From Dolomedes plantarius (taxonomy: Eukaryota > Arthropoda > Arachnida > Araneae > Dolomedidae), in assembly GCA_907164885.2 (NCBI GenBank), contig OU015493.1, forward strand, positions 57,486,302 to 57,550,301: DNA of 64,000 nt, written 5' to 3'. Positions 53,621 through 64,000 of this stretch are shown one piece after another. The notes below the pieces were generated by a model. It did not search any database and was not told the origin of the DNA. It saw only the letters and a list, made by a program, of their open reading frames with translations. Position 1 is the stretch's first letter. Each line of letters opens with the position of its first letter. The position numbers and the translations under genes are program-made.

Positions 53621-55846
53621 GTAATGAATGAAAGAATGGAAAACAATACGACCCCCAATCATTTTACGGCGAAAGACATTTACGGAAAACATTTCAATGA
53701 ATTAGATTACGGACAAAATCTTTCCGGAAATGATTGCGAACAGAGTTACTACAGATCACCTTTCGTAGCAGACAGAGAATTTTGCAGATCTTATGCTAAT
53801 CATGACGAAAAATGCTACTTTGGAATGTCAGGAGATAGAACTCTCTCTAAAAGTCAAGAAAATAGGTCGGTGTTTTCAAGTAGCAACGCGAGAAATCAGT
53901 TTTCAAACAAATGGACAAGCGGTAGTTCCCGGAATGATTGGTACCTCAAAAGCTGCAGTGTGCAAGAGAAGCTTTCTTCCAAAGATGCTTGTGTGCAAGT
54001 TTCCATCGGAGATCTACAAAGTTACAAAAAAATGAACCATATCAATCTATATGAATTCCAAACCGACCTCAGAAATTTTGAAGAAACAGAAGAAGTAATA
54101 CATGGAACATGCAAGTATTGCAGGAAACCTCTTAGTGCTTCCGATTTTGAGTGCGAATCTGCCTCCATGAGCCACACGTTGCAGCCAACTGATGATTACA
54201 GACATCAATTCAGACATGAAAAATCGATTCCAAAATACACTAACACATGCTGTCACCACTTTCCAGAATACCGATATGAGGTATCGTATCGTGATGCCCG
54301 TAACGTAAACGAATGTTTCTCAGATTCTCATCCTAACGAAATGCAGCCGGCTCATTTCTATCCCGGATGCTATTGTTCCTTTGCCCCGTGCAATGCTGCG
54401 TATTTCAACGAGACATATTCAAATGTTTGTTCGAGAGAAATAGTGGGTAACTCGCATCCTTTTCAGTGTAGCTTAAGACCTTATGATGGAGAGGAATTTC
54501 CAGATAACAGATGTTTCCTTCCACATAGCAGCAAAGCAATCCTTTATTATAATTTCCAATGTTCATGTGATAGAACTCCAGAGGGCAGAGATGACAGGCA
54601 CAATCTCGAACCTATCTACGAATTTCAGCGTATTCCAAAGTCCTCCATGCCATCGCCAAATCGAAACAAAAATATTCATAAAATAAGCAATGCGAAATAC
54701 TATGTGGAGTACTCAGAAATATCGGATTTTCACACTCCCCGAGAGAACAACACATGTAAGTATGCATATTGCAACAAAATAACACATAATAGACAAACCT
54801 CCTCTGATTTCAACTTTGACTTTCATCAAGCTGAATGTCGGAAGTCGAACTCAGATGAAAGCGTCACACAATCCAGATATGATAAAGAAACCAACAGTGA
54901 CATGGCAAACAATATGTATTTGTTGTATTTTTCTAAAGCTACTCACAGGCAAGAGCAAAAAGAGGAAAAGTCTAACGACAAGCAGTTCAAAACACCTTCT
55001 GTAATTCGAAATCTCAGTCCTGACACAAAAATTGGAAACACAGAAAAGGATATTGCTTTCTCATCAGACACAGTCACGTCAAAATTGAAAAGGCCTGTGG
55101 TAGAAATTCTGACAAGCCCTGGAGATGGAAGGTCAGGTGCAAGAAAACAAAACTTGCCACCCACATTTCAAAGTGATTTTGAAGGTCAACTGGAGGAAGT
55201 TATGAAAGATATCCATCAAGAGGAACTATCAAAAAAAAGAACGACTTCACAACTTCAGGATGTTGTCGATAGCAACAGGCATAGAAAATCCCCTGGGACA
55301 AGTTTCCGTAGTAACGAATCCAAGGCCACAGAAGGTTTGGCGCATGCCCCTATAATTTTAGAATGTGTCACACCAAGTATGCCTTCTAGGGATCAAACTG
55401 CAACAGCAAACCTCGATGACGATGGACAGATTACTGTTAGAAAAGACACTAAATATGACAAGCCAAAACAAATTCCAAGTAATTTGGCTTCAAGAAACTC
55501 AGAAAGCTCACCGGTTTCCTCCGGTTTATCACAAACTCTATATTTACAAAATCAACCTCCCACTTTCTCAAGAATCCAGCAAGACAAATCAAATGTATCA
55601 GGCTCTTGTCTATCTGAGCCGAAGAGTAATAGGAATGTTAATACTGCAGAGTTAAATGAATCCAATCTTCAGGGGAAAACTGTTAAAAATAGAAGCATCG
55701 CATCGGTACAGCGCGCCACCAACAGCAAGGTTCAGCGACGCTTCAGAAACCCAGAAGTAATGGATGACATTTATAGCTATGCAGACAACGTGCTGCAAGA
55801 AATGAAAAGGGTTCTGATAGAGAAAGGCAAGTGGAACGGGAAATAA
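53621..55846 (+). CDS. Large 3' terminal exon of an unrecognised host gene
   Basis: 741 codons are open from the acceptor ttactttgcag to TAA; an ATG two codons before the acceptor would give 743 residues if unspliced. The N-terminal 400 residues are rich in Cys, His, Tyr and Asn, with CKYCRKP near residue 166 and many isolated Cys, suggesting metal binding or disulfides without a named fold. Residues 400-700 are polar, Ser/Lys/Asn-rich and probably disordered. A short helical C-terminus (MDDIYSYADNVLQEMKRVLI) looks structured and may be a conserved interaction motif. Three AATAAA signals follow within 135 bp. The sequence is not repetitive, not transposon-like and less AT-rich than its flanks, so a real gene is likely. 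I do not recognise the family. Confidence 0.7.
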   Translation, partial: VMNERMENNTTPNHFTAKDIYGKHFNELDYGQNLSGNDCEQSYYRSPFVADREFCRSYANHDEKCYFGMSGDRTLSKSQENRSVFSSSNARNQFSNKWTSGSSRNDWYLKSCSVQEKLSSKDACVQVSIGDLQSYKKMNHINLYEFQTDLRNFEETEEVIHGTCKYCRKPLSASDFECESASMSHTLQPTDDYRHQFRHEKSIPKYTNTCCHHFPEYRYEVSYRDARNVNECFSDSHPNEMQPAHFYPGCYCSFAPCNAAYFNETYSNVCSREIVGNSHPFQCSLRPYDGEEFPDNRCFLPHSSKAILYYNFQCSCDRTPEGRDDRHNLEPIYEFQRIPKSSMPSPNRNKNIHKISNAKYYVEYSEISDFHTPRENNTCKYAYCNKITHNRQTSSDFNFDFHQAECRKSNSDESVTQSRYDKETNSDMANNMYLLYFSKATHRQEQKEEKSNDKQFKTPSVIRNLSPDTKIGNTEKDIAFSSDTVTSKLKRPVVEILTSPGDGRSGARKQNLPPTFQSDFEGQLEEVMKDIHQEELSKKRTTSQLQDVVDSNRHRKSPGTSFRSNESKATEGLAHAPIILECVTPSMPSRDQTATANLDDDGQITVRKDTKYDKPKQIPSNLASRNSESSPVSSGLSQTLYLQNQPPTFSRIQQDKSNVSGSCLSEPKSNRNVNTAELNESNLQGKTVKNRSIASVQRATNSKVQRRFRNPEVMDDIYSYADNVLQEMKRVLIEKGKWNGK

Positions 55847-55876
55847 TTTAGATTCAAAATGCAGTTAGTTCCAGTC

Positions 55877-55980
55877 AATAAAAAGAGAGAGAGAAGATGA
55901 GACTTCATAAATTGTATTTATGACTTGGAAAAAAAGTCAGTAATAGAATGTATGTTCCGCGTAAATAAAGTACCAATAAA
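55877..55980 (+). promoter_or_regulatory. Polyadenylation signal cluster
   Basis: AATAAA occurs at 55877-55882, 55964-55969 and 55975-55980, 31 to 134 bp after the stop codon of the large exon. This supports transcription termination here on the plus strand. Confidence 0.6.
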
Positions 55981-57940
55981 ACAGCTTCCGAAGGAAACAT
56001 TCATACTTAATGTGAATGGCACCTTACTATGAAAATATTTTTATTAAACTCCAATTCTTCGTTTTTGTAATTGTAACATTTTTTCCAAAGTTTTTTTTCA
56101 ACTTTATCAACTTACATACATACATATATACATACATACATGCATACATACAGGTGTATGTACTGATTGCCTTTCTTAAAGATCAACCTCTAGTGAAAAA
56201 TTTGATTTTGATGTCCATTTTAAATTACGCTACATTTTTTTTCAATTTTCAGACAATATCTGTTCTGATGATAAAATCTGGAATGTAAATTTGAGCTCTA
56301 TTCCAAGAACATTTAGATTATTTTCCTTGAAAACATTTATTGACAAGTTTTTTTTAATGAAATCATTACTTTTATAGTATTAGAAAGAGCCCTTTTTTGC
56401 AAGAAAAATTTGCAAGGATTTAAAAAGGGCTTAAATTTTCAACTTATGCCAATCCTTTTTTAACTCTCATGAAATCTCTGAGGTGGTAATTTTTCGAAAT
56501 GAGGGAAAACATAGGTTTTTCCTCATTTGTGAGGTTTTAGGGCATTTTTACCTACAACAGTTTTGCAAAAGTTGTTTTAAATGCGTGTGGGAATAATAGA
56601 GATATTTTTCCAATTTTCATGGCTTAACTTGTAAATTGGTATATCATTGATTTTATACTTTTTACTAACACAGCTGTAAGCGATCAAAATAATAGGTAAT
56701 TTTTTAGTCTGCTCTGAAAAAAAAAATGTTCGTTATATAATATAATCTGATAAAGTGCTGGAAAATTTGCTTGAAGTTTCAGAGAGTTAGTTTTCTTTAT
56801 TTTTCAGATCTCTCATTTGTGTTGAAATGTATAAGCGTTTAATTTGTATTTCTTACGATAACATGGATAAAAGTTTAAATCGTTGTATCCCTATTTGAAC
56901 AACTTTAGGGAGTTTGTAACGTTTCCATATGTTTGACCATATTAGATGGCCTTTGTATTTTCTATTTCCTTTGTATTTCCTATTTCTTCTCATTTGCTAA
57001 AGGTTAATCTTAGTTGTGCTTCACGCTGGCCTTAGATATTAGAGAGAAGTTACCGAAATCCCTTGTTAAGAAAGTTAAAGTGAGACAAATAATTTTTAAG
57101 TTCCTAATTTCATATTTTAATAATCTTTTTTATTCCTCATTCATATTTTCAACTTTTTATTGACTTAAACGTGATGTTTTAAAATTTTTCTGATATTTTA
57201 CAAACCTTTTGAAAGTTTCGTAAATTCTGATGCAGAATAATAACTCGGAATAAACGTGGATATATTTTTAGAAAAGTTGACTTAACAGTTATAGTTCAAT
57301 AGATGGACCGTGTTATGAACATGTTCAAACAGTCGACACAGTCGAAACAGGGAATCTAATTAGCCTCATATTTATGTCCTTATTAATGTTCGTAGGCTTA
57401 GTACCCTTTTTTGATATTTTACGAAAGTATGGTGTTCATACATCAGTGTTATATGAGTATACAAAGCAAAAAGAATCTAATATACAGAAAAATTGCTGGT
57501 CGCTAAAAAGTTGCATACATTCCAGAAACGAGATTGATCTAATAACGTCCCCGTACTATATGAGCACGAGAAAAGACAAAAATTGAAGGTAGGCTTGGAT
57601 CCTATATACCACAAATTCAGCGTTTGTTTCACCATATTAACGTCGAAGGGGGTGTCGGAACAGCCTTTGTTTATTTTTTGAATATTCATAATTTTTGTAA
57701 CATATGGGTTCTCTAACTTATTTCTTTTGTTTCCCTCATCATGTGAGCCGCTAAGTCACAACCATTCTTATGCCTCAATAAAGAAGAAATTAATTACCGC
57801 CCTTCTGCAAATTAAGAACTTTGAATGAACGCTCCTTCCTAGAGTAAAAAGTCACTTTGGTTTTCCGCATGTTCATAAATTGGGGTTAATATAATCACCC
57901 CAAATTACATTAATCTTCGAGAAGAGGAGGGAAAAAAAAT
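55981..57940. other. Intergenic DNA after the host gene
   Basis: Contains an (ACAT)n microsatellite at 56110-56152. Otherwise AT-rich without recognised genes. Confidence 0.4.
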
Positions 57941-58130
57941 ACTGCAAGGCCCCGGCTAATAACCACGCGATGTACTTTACATCTTCATTCACTGAGATTA
58001 CCTAGAGACAAAGGGATATAGAACAGCTGTTGCCATCCACGAATGAGAAATATTATTAATTATGCTCCTGCGGTGAAAGAGCCCGCACAATGGGTGAACT
58101 TTGCAAAGAGTTCCAACAGAAACAAGAACG
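57941..58130. promoter_or_regulatory. Candidate conserved non-coding block
   Basis: A balanced-composition block contains the palindrome aacagctgtt (58022-58031, an E-box CAGCTG inside), followed 20 bp later by tattattaattatgc, a homeodomain or POU-type site cluster. There is no splice or coding logic. It is suggestive only. Confidence 0.25.
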
Positions 58131-59949
58131 CTGCTTTGTGTGCGGTGTATTTTTTAGACATACTCTCCATATAGGATCTCGATTAAAGTCTTTTAATTTT
58201 AGTCCTAAAACTAACGCTGGGAGTTTGTCTTTAGATTTTCTCATTGAAGCGTTAGGAAGCCAAGAAGCCAGGTGTTGTCATCGCACGGGAGACGAAGGGT
58301 TGAAAAAAGTGCAAGGACTGGGCATGGGAAGACATGTTTCGGAACAAAGCTCATTGGACGCTTTGTCGCCGAGGAGTATGGCGGAAAGTTGGGAACAAGA
58401 GCAACATTAAGGACCCTCTTTCCCTTTGAAGCGCTCTTATCCTTGATAAGGTAATGAAATTTTGCGCGGGGAGATGTCGATCCCAAAGAAAAGGGTTATT
58501 ATCCTTCAGTGGGCTTTGTTCTGCCGCAGTATAGAGAAAAGGACAGGCGGGGAGGGGGGACTGCCAAAAAATTGCCAGGCGCTCAGGCTGCATTCATATC
58601 AGGTGCCAATAGATCGTTGGTGAGACCATTTCTGTTTAATTCAAAAGGAATTCTTTTTTCATGGTAAGCTGAGTTAGCAAAGAGTAAATGGATAGCGCTT
58701 TCAACTCCGCAAATCACACAAGGAATTAAAATTAGCTTTTATCGAAGCATGTTTAATCAATCTTAAGGTGGTACAACTAAAAAAGAGATAATTGAAAAGC
58801 GATTTTTCCCTTCTCCATTTTAAATTGTTCTGATTCTTTATTCATTTGTTTTCCTCCTTATGTTGATTTTTTTATTAATTTAATTCTTCTGATTTTTTAT
58901 GAGTATGTAATGTATAATATTTTTTCATATATTTTTGCTCCCCTCTTCAGACTTTGTGAGATTTTTATTGTTTTCTCCAATTTGCCCGACATTATACTCA
59001 AATATCAATTCTTTCTTATTAAGTTTTCGACAATAATCTCTTAAGAGCCTTTAATTATTTACTATTTTTGATTTTATTTCCTTATTTTTGTTTTATGCAT
59101 TTGTTTACCTTAAACTTGGCATAAATATTAGCTGATTTAATTTTTTGACATCGTGGTTTCACACTTTCCCGACTTTTCAACGGGAATTTTCTACTGGGAG
59201 AGAAGCAAATTTTTTCATCATATTTACAATGATTATATCATATTTATTTCAATGTTTCATAAAAGTCATAATAATATTTTTCCCCTTTTTGTTTGTAACC
59301 TTTATCTAACCAAAACTTTGAACGATCATCAGTGTTTATTTCTGTTTCACTCGAAAAATATTAAACTCAAGGCAAATTCCCTTCATCTCTTTTTCTTGAA
59401 GGTTTACATCTTTAAATGCCTTTGTAAAGTATTCAATCTAAGACAATTTATGCAAATAAACTTGGTTAAAGTTTAGTCTAAATTTCCCCCTGAATACATT
59501 AAGATAATGCCTTCTGTTGTTAAACCTTTGCTTCAGAAAGTAGTTTTAAGGTTATAAGAACTAGTTTTAGCTTTTTCTTGTTTTAATGATATTGTTATCT
59601 CATATTTTTCAAAATTCACAATTAGTTCTTATCAAACAAACTCACACACACACATATATACAATTTTTCATTTTCTGCATGCGAAAATAAAGACAGGTTA
59701 GTTTTTACAGTACTTAATTTTTTGCAGTGCATTAAACTATTGATATCTGTCACTACCAAATTAAAACTTTTTTCGATAAAATTAAATTAAAATTAAAATG
59801 TTTTTTTTTAAACAGCCACATTTTGCTTAAAGATTTATTTTCAAATACATTAAACAGAATGCAGAAATGGATTTTTGTTAATATAGGATTAGTGAGATAT
59901 TGAGAGGCAAATTCTCAGTAGAATAAAAGGATTAATGAAGATCTTAGAG
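58131..59949. other. Intergenic DNA, nothing recognised
   Basis: 58090-58600 is GC-richer with overlapping short frames on both strands that lack domains. 58640-59950 is very AT-rich, with a CA run at 59643-59655. Confidence 0.4.
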
Positions 59950-60400
59950 CTCAATTAGAGCGTCGCCTTAAGCGGAAGAATTTTTTGCCATCCTTCTATT
60001 CCTTAAAGATGGAAATGTTCCTGATAGCTCGCTTTGAAATATAAAAACACAATCGGATTTGAGTCTGGTGATTGGGCTGACCACGGGCACACGAAGTATT
60101 TCATGTTGTACCACAGACCACCAGGTGACTACGTTTACCGGATGAATGGGCACAATTATCAAGTTGAACCGTAGTTGGCTGAATAGAAGAAAAACGCGTT
60201 AATACTAGCTGAGGATCTTTTCAGATTGAAACATGCGGCATTCATTGTTCCATTTCAGAATGAAAACCCCAGACTGAGACACGTTTCCCATGCCATTGGA
60301 AATCCGACAAAACCATATGCAGTTGGAAACAAATCCATTGACTTCTAAGATTCCTTCTAACGACGACACAAACTGCTTCCTCAATTTCACTGTAAAAATC
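59950..60400 (-). pseudogene. Degraded Tc1-type transposase remnant
   Basis: On the minus strand, in changing frames: VWGFHSEMEQ, then VQLDNCAHSSGKR resembling the second catalytic DNxxxH motif, then CPWSAQSPDSNPI resembling the SPDLNPIE motif that holds the third residue. The order and spacing fit a Tc1-family DDE domain with several breaks. Terminal repeats were not located. Assignment is moderate because the fragments are short. Confidence 0.5.
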
Positions 60401-60407
60401 TAAACAA

Positions 60408-60462
60408 GGATTCATCGGAGGATAGAACTCATCGAAGGATTCATCGGAGGATAGAAAGAGTC
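60408..60462. repeat. Short tandem duplication
   Basis: Two units of ggattcatcggaggatagaa with a short spacer lie head to tail. Confidence 0.7.
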
Positions 60463-60628
60463 ACTATCGTTTAGTCAGTGCCTTTCGATCTTTGAAAACG
60501 ATGATGCACATTGACTTCCGCGAGGCACCCGACTGTTAAGTCCAACTCCGAGTTTTTCCCGATGCAGAGTTTTGTTTCTCCCGACGTATGCTCATAATTT
60601 TTGTTTCACTCCTCGGCGATAGACCGCA

Positions 60629-60772
60629 TTCGGGTCTGTTCACATAGAATCCGTCAGCGTGAACGTAAAATTTTTTAACCCATTATACACCAATCATTCA
60701 CCCATTCAATCAGTCAGCGCCAAAGTAATCTTTAACGCTGACGCTGACAGATTCATATGTGAACAGACCTTA
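60629..60772. mobile_element. Harbinger-like MITE, copy 2
   Basis: 138 bp (60632-60769) with inverted ends gggtctgttcacatagaat and, inward from the right, ggtctgttcacatatgaat. 3-bp flanks are TTC and TTA. The interior has repeated cgctgacgctgac blocks. It is related to the element at 31050-31235 by its first 15 bases and overall foldback form. Confidence 0.7.
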
Positions 60773-62399
60773 CTTCATTTGTACAGCGCAATGATTCTCG
60801 ATCGCACCTCTCTTTTGCAATAAGAGCTTTGCTCGATCACCTTTCTGCCTTAAATGCTTGTGTAAACATCTACATTTTCCCGACAAAGGCTTTTCCTCTT
60901 GATTGCCCGTCCAATATAGCCTTGACGATTGTTTCTTAATCTACAACAGCTATTTCAGTGGTTCTGATCGCCTTTGCTCCTATCAGTTCGTTTTCCTTTA
61001 CAATCGTGTCGTCGGAACCTCTGAGGTATTCTTTTAATTCCATTTGCCTTTATGCACACGTCATAGACATCGTTGCAGCTACCAACAATAGATTAGACTT
61101 CAAAATGTGACTAGGCCCCTCAGAGTTCCCATTTCTTTGCCCATAATTAGCATAAAGTACCAAACTTGGGAAAATTCTCCTAAATAAATAAACTTCAATT
61201 AACTTGTCATGTTACGCGGATGCTTAAAAAAAAAGAACTTTTAAGGGAAAAACAGTAAACCAACCAACCAGTCCGTTAAAAAAAATGGACAACGACTTGA
61301 TTAAAATGGATGTCAAGCGGGGAGCAAGATGTAGCGGATTTTCGGTCTCAAATGGTCATGAGTAATAACACGCGAAAGGTACTCTAGGTGGTGCACCAAA
61401 TTTGAGTCTTTTAGCTCCATTTCTTTGAGCGTAATAACAATGAGAAATGCCGGATTTTGACTGTATTACTTTTACTCTAAACACCCAGATTTTGTCCCGC
61501 CGTTAAAACTTTTTCAGTAGAGGCGTGATGGGTATGTGACATCCCCCCCCTTCTTCCAAAGCGATTATAATATTTCGAATCACATCAGTACCTGTTTACT
61601 CCAGTAGGAAAAAGTGTTAAGAATTTAACAAAACTCTTACGGCAATTAAAACAACAATTTATTAAGATTTACCTGAAGTTTACTTTCATAATTATGAATA
61701 ATTAGAAACTGTCATTAGCCAGTAAAACTGTAGATGGAATTTACTTTTGTTGTTTCTTCCTTCCGTCTCCAGAGTACCTGTTGACCCCCCACAAAGCTAA
61801 AGAAGCCATAATTAGGGCGAAACCTGGATACGAGGCTGCTGGGCACGCTTGAGATGCTTATAATGTCTTACTTTCTTCTTTGAGGCCAAGAACAGTGTAT
61901 CCAAAGTATTCAAATACACTTTTTGAAAGCATCGCCTGACTCTGGTACTTTTTATTTTCCTTGTCTGGAACGCTTACATTCGGAATACTTTAATGGTATT
62001 TTATACATCACTTTTCATCGCAGATAACACATGGCTGCAAAATTTAAGTCATAGAAAAGTGTTTGAAATGTAATGACTGAATTTTATATCATTTGGTGTG
62101 CTGATTTCAAATATGACATCCATTTTTCTCAATCACGTAAGGATTTTTCACAAAATGGGCTTGAATATATGGACAAGAAAGCCTACTGTACATATTCTGG
62201 GGAGAAAAAGGTCTTTTCAAAATATTTTTAAGTGTTTTATTTACGAATTAATTAATATATAAAACAATTGGAAATGATTTTCTAAATATATTTTAATTTG
62301 AAATTATATATATTAGAACATTTAATTGTTACCATTGTTTAATACATCCTGGATTCATATATCCTTAATGCTTTCTTTTCCCTTTTCTCTGAAAGCTCG
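60773..62399. other. Intergenic DNA, nothing recognised
   Basis: No domain-bearing frame, exon or repeat end seen. Confidence 0.4.
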
Positions 62400-63425
62400 T
62401 TTTGGCACTTAGTCTGTTGTAGTCAGTATGCGGGACTTCTCTGTGTAGCATCCAACAGTAGTCCCCATCATATTGACTTTCCATCTACCTTGGTATCTAA
62501 GCTCCATCTCTTTGATATCTTGGTGAAATCTTTAACCCTGTTCTTCACTAATTGCACCAAGATCACTAACTGCACCAAAAAGGGAAAGTAGTCCAAATGC
62601 AAATTTAAATAATTAACTTTCAAACTCATTGAACAACCCAAGTCTCTGAATTTCATTAACATGTTTTCCACGATAGATTTATAGTTGGGGTCCTTAACGT
62701 TCCCGAGGAATTTTGTGCCGACTTCTTTGAAAGCTCTCCAGGCCTCTTTTTTCCTCGAAAGGATTTTACTTTCAAACACTTCTTCTTTAAAAAGTTTCCA
62801 AATATCTGGACCTACGAAAACACCTTCCTTTTTTTGCTTCCGACAGTCCTGGAAAATTGTTGCCTAGGTATTTAAAGTTCTCTCCTTCTTTTGATAGAGC
62901 TTTAACAAATTGTTTCCTCAAGCCAAGCTTGATGTGAAGTGGAGGCAACAGGACCTTCCTGGGATCAACCAAACTTTCTTTTACTACATTTTTGTTTCCA
63001 GGTGTTAATTCTTTCCTTTGCGGCCACTCCTTTTTGATCCAATGATTCTTTTTATCCAGACTGTCCCATTCACACAAGAATCAACAGTACTTGGTGTTTC
63101 CTGCTTGTTGTCTAAGAAGCATGGAAAGTCCTTTTAGATCACCGCATATCATCCATCCATGTTCTTTATATTTCAAATGGGTGAGAATTAAAGCTAAATT
63201 CTCGTAAGATTCTTTCAGGTACACAGAATGTCCTAATGGCACGGAATCAAACTTGCTGCCATTAGACAGAAGCACTGCTTTGAGGCTTCTTTTTGAGGAA
63301 TCAATAAAGAGCCTCCACTCGTTCACGTCATACTGTATATTAAAATCCTCCATAAATCCAGGGATATTGCTACAGTAAACCAAGGCATTATCTTGAGAAA
63401 AGCATGGAACGAAATCTGTTTATCT
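62400..63425 (-). pseudogene. Broken copy of a repetitive arthropod protein family
   Basis: On the minus strand, segments in order are LVYCSNIPGFMEDFNI, NEWRLFIDSSKRSLKAVLL, a NTKYC / CEWDSLDKKNHWIKKEWP region, LPPLHIKLGLRKQFVKALSK, FPGLSEAKKGRCF, AWRAFKEVGTKFLGN, LGCSMSLKVNYLNLHLDYFP and finally RFHQDIKEMELRYQGRW. I recall this order from a large family of uncharacterised, often multicopy arthropod proteins. Its molecular role is not known to me; multicopy behaviour suggests a mobile-element gene. Frameshifts near 63080, 62830 and 62545 and a stop before RFHQD show this copy is dead. No terminal repeats were found. Confidence 0.7.
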
Positions 63426-64000
63426 TTTTCTGAACCTTTGCTTTAGCCTAGAGCCTAAGAGTTCGGCAGTTTCTTAGTTTGTTTCTTTTTTCCGTTTTTT
63501 TTTCGCACCAGAGACAGAAAAATCTCCAGTTTTCTCCAGTAATGACGACTTATGACGCTATATCCTCATCCCCTTCCTTAATTAACACAATCGATTGGTG
63601 GCTATCAAAATTTTCAATTTGTGAAATTTTCAATTTTTTTAATTTTCAATTTTTTGAAAATATGGTACGTCATGGAATTTTTTTACTATTTTTCCTGAAA
63701 TCAGCGTCCAAAAATCTATCAGTAACAGCTATTGGTTTCTAAACACTTTTTTGGTTGCAGGCCTGTGTAATCAGTCTCTAATCTATGCTACTGGAAACTT
63801 TCCTCTCACATTATTTTTATAATCACATATTAGCAAATGCATATTTTTAACACTAGAAAGACGGGAATTTTTTTTCTTACTAAAGAGACTGAACGCCGTC
63901 ATTTTGACGGTTAATAATAAAATCAAGAATTTAACATATTTAATGTTTTTTAAATGGTTAAATACTGTAAATTTTGAACTATTTCTTACCACAAATTTTT
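63426..64000. other. AT-rich DNA with a possible piggyBac-like terminus at the edge
   Basis: At 63847 ttaacactagaaagacggg is followed by cgccgtcattttgacggtta (63894-63913). TTAA plus CACTAGAA and a CCGTCATTTTGACGG palindrome resemble piggyBac-type ends, but the element would run off the window, so it cannot be tested here. Confidence 0.3.

Noticed and set aside
58090..58410. 106-codon open frame in GC-richer DNA
   Set aside because: Overlapping frames on the other strand are similarly long and no domain is visible.

Overview
The window looks like nuclear DNA of an arachnid, most likely a spider and possibly an orb-weaver. It is AT-rich, packed with nested Tc1/mariner, hAT, Harbinger-like, BEL and SINE copies, and contains an intact Tc1-type transposase at 25840-26865 that matches my memory of copies common in orb-weaver genomes. 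That taxon call rests on recall and was not searched. No bacterial operons, rRNA, genuine tRNA genes or CRISPR arrays are visible. Most of the 64 kb is transposon-derived or featureless intergenic sequence.

Region by region. 1-10 kb: intergenic DNA with two tRNA-derived SINEs, a hAT-type MITE and a pogo-like TIR element. 10-15 kb: a pile-up of short DNA transposons (a TA-flanked element with a transposase N-terminus, a hAT MITE, a TTAA-flanked MITE, a Tc1 MITE, a Tigger-like element), ending in a large (TA)n microsatellite. 16-24 kb: a degenerate satellite-like field split by a hAT element with a perfect 8-bp target duplication, a second SINE, a second TTAA MITE, an LTR-like repeat, and a GC-richer block that may be regulatory. 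24.8-29.5 kb: a tandemly repeated dispersed element hit by a Tc1 element, a DD41D mariner and a short mariner derivative, all at the same short TA-rich motif. 29.5-36.4 kb: a decayed BEL/Pao retrotransposon with a Harbinger-like MITE in its gag-protease junction and an apparent solo LTR in its integrase. 36.4-43.6 kb: mostly intergenic, with a SINE, a fossil Tc1 and a foldback MITE. 43.7-47.7 kb: a young LTR retrotransposon (LTRs about 99% identical, 5-bp target duplication) whose only long ORF is a gag-like protein with no pol. 48 kb: a palindromic mariner remnant. 50.2-55.9 kb: the best candidate host gene, a short exon and a large 3' terminal exon encoding about 740 residues of an unrecognised, partly Cys/Tyr-rich, partly disordered protein with three polyadenylation signals. 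56-64 kb: intergenic DNA with a Tc1 fossil, a second Harbinger-like MITE and a broken copy of a repetitive arthropod protein family.

There is no pathway linking these genes. What the window records is a layered history of insertions around one probable host gene. The most interesting objects are the gag-only LTR element, the motif hit three times by Tc1/mariner elements, and the unrecognised host gene. Boundaries of transposons are read from inverted repeats, target duplications and copy-to-copy comparison inside the window. Family names rest on motifs and recall, since no search could be run.
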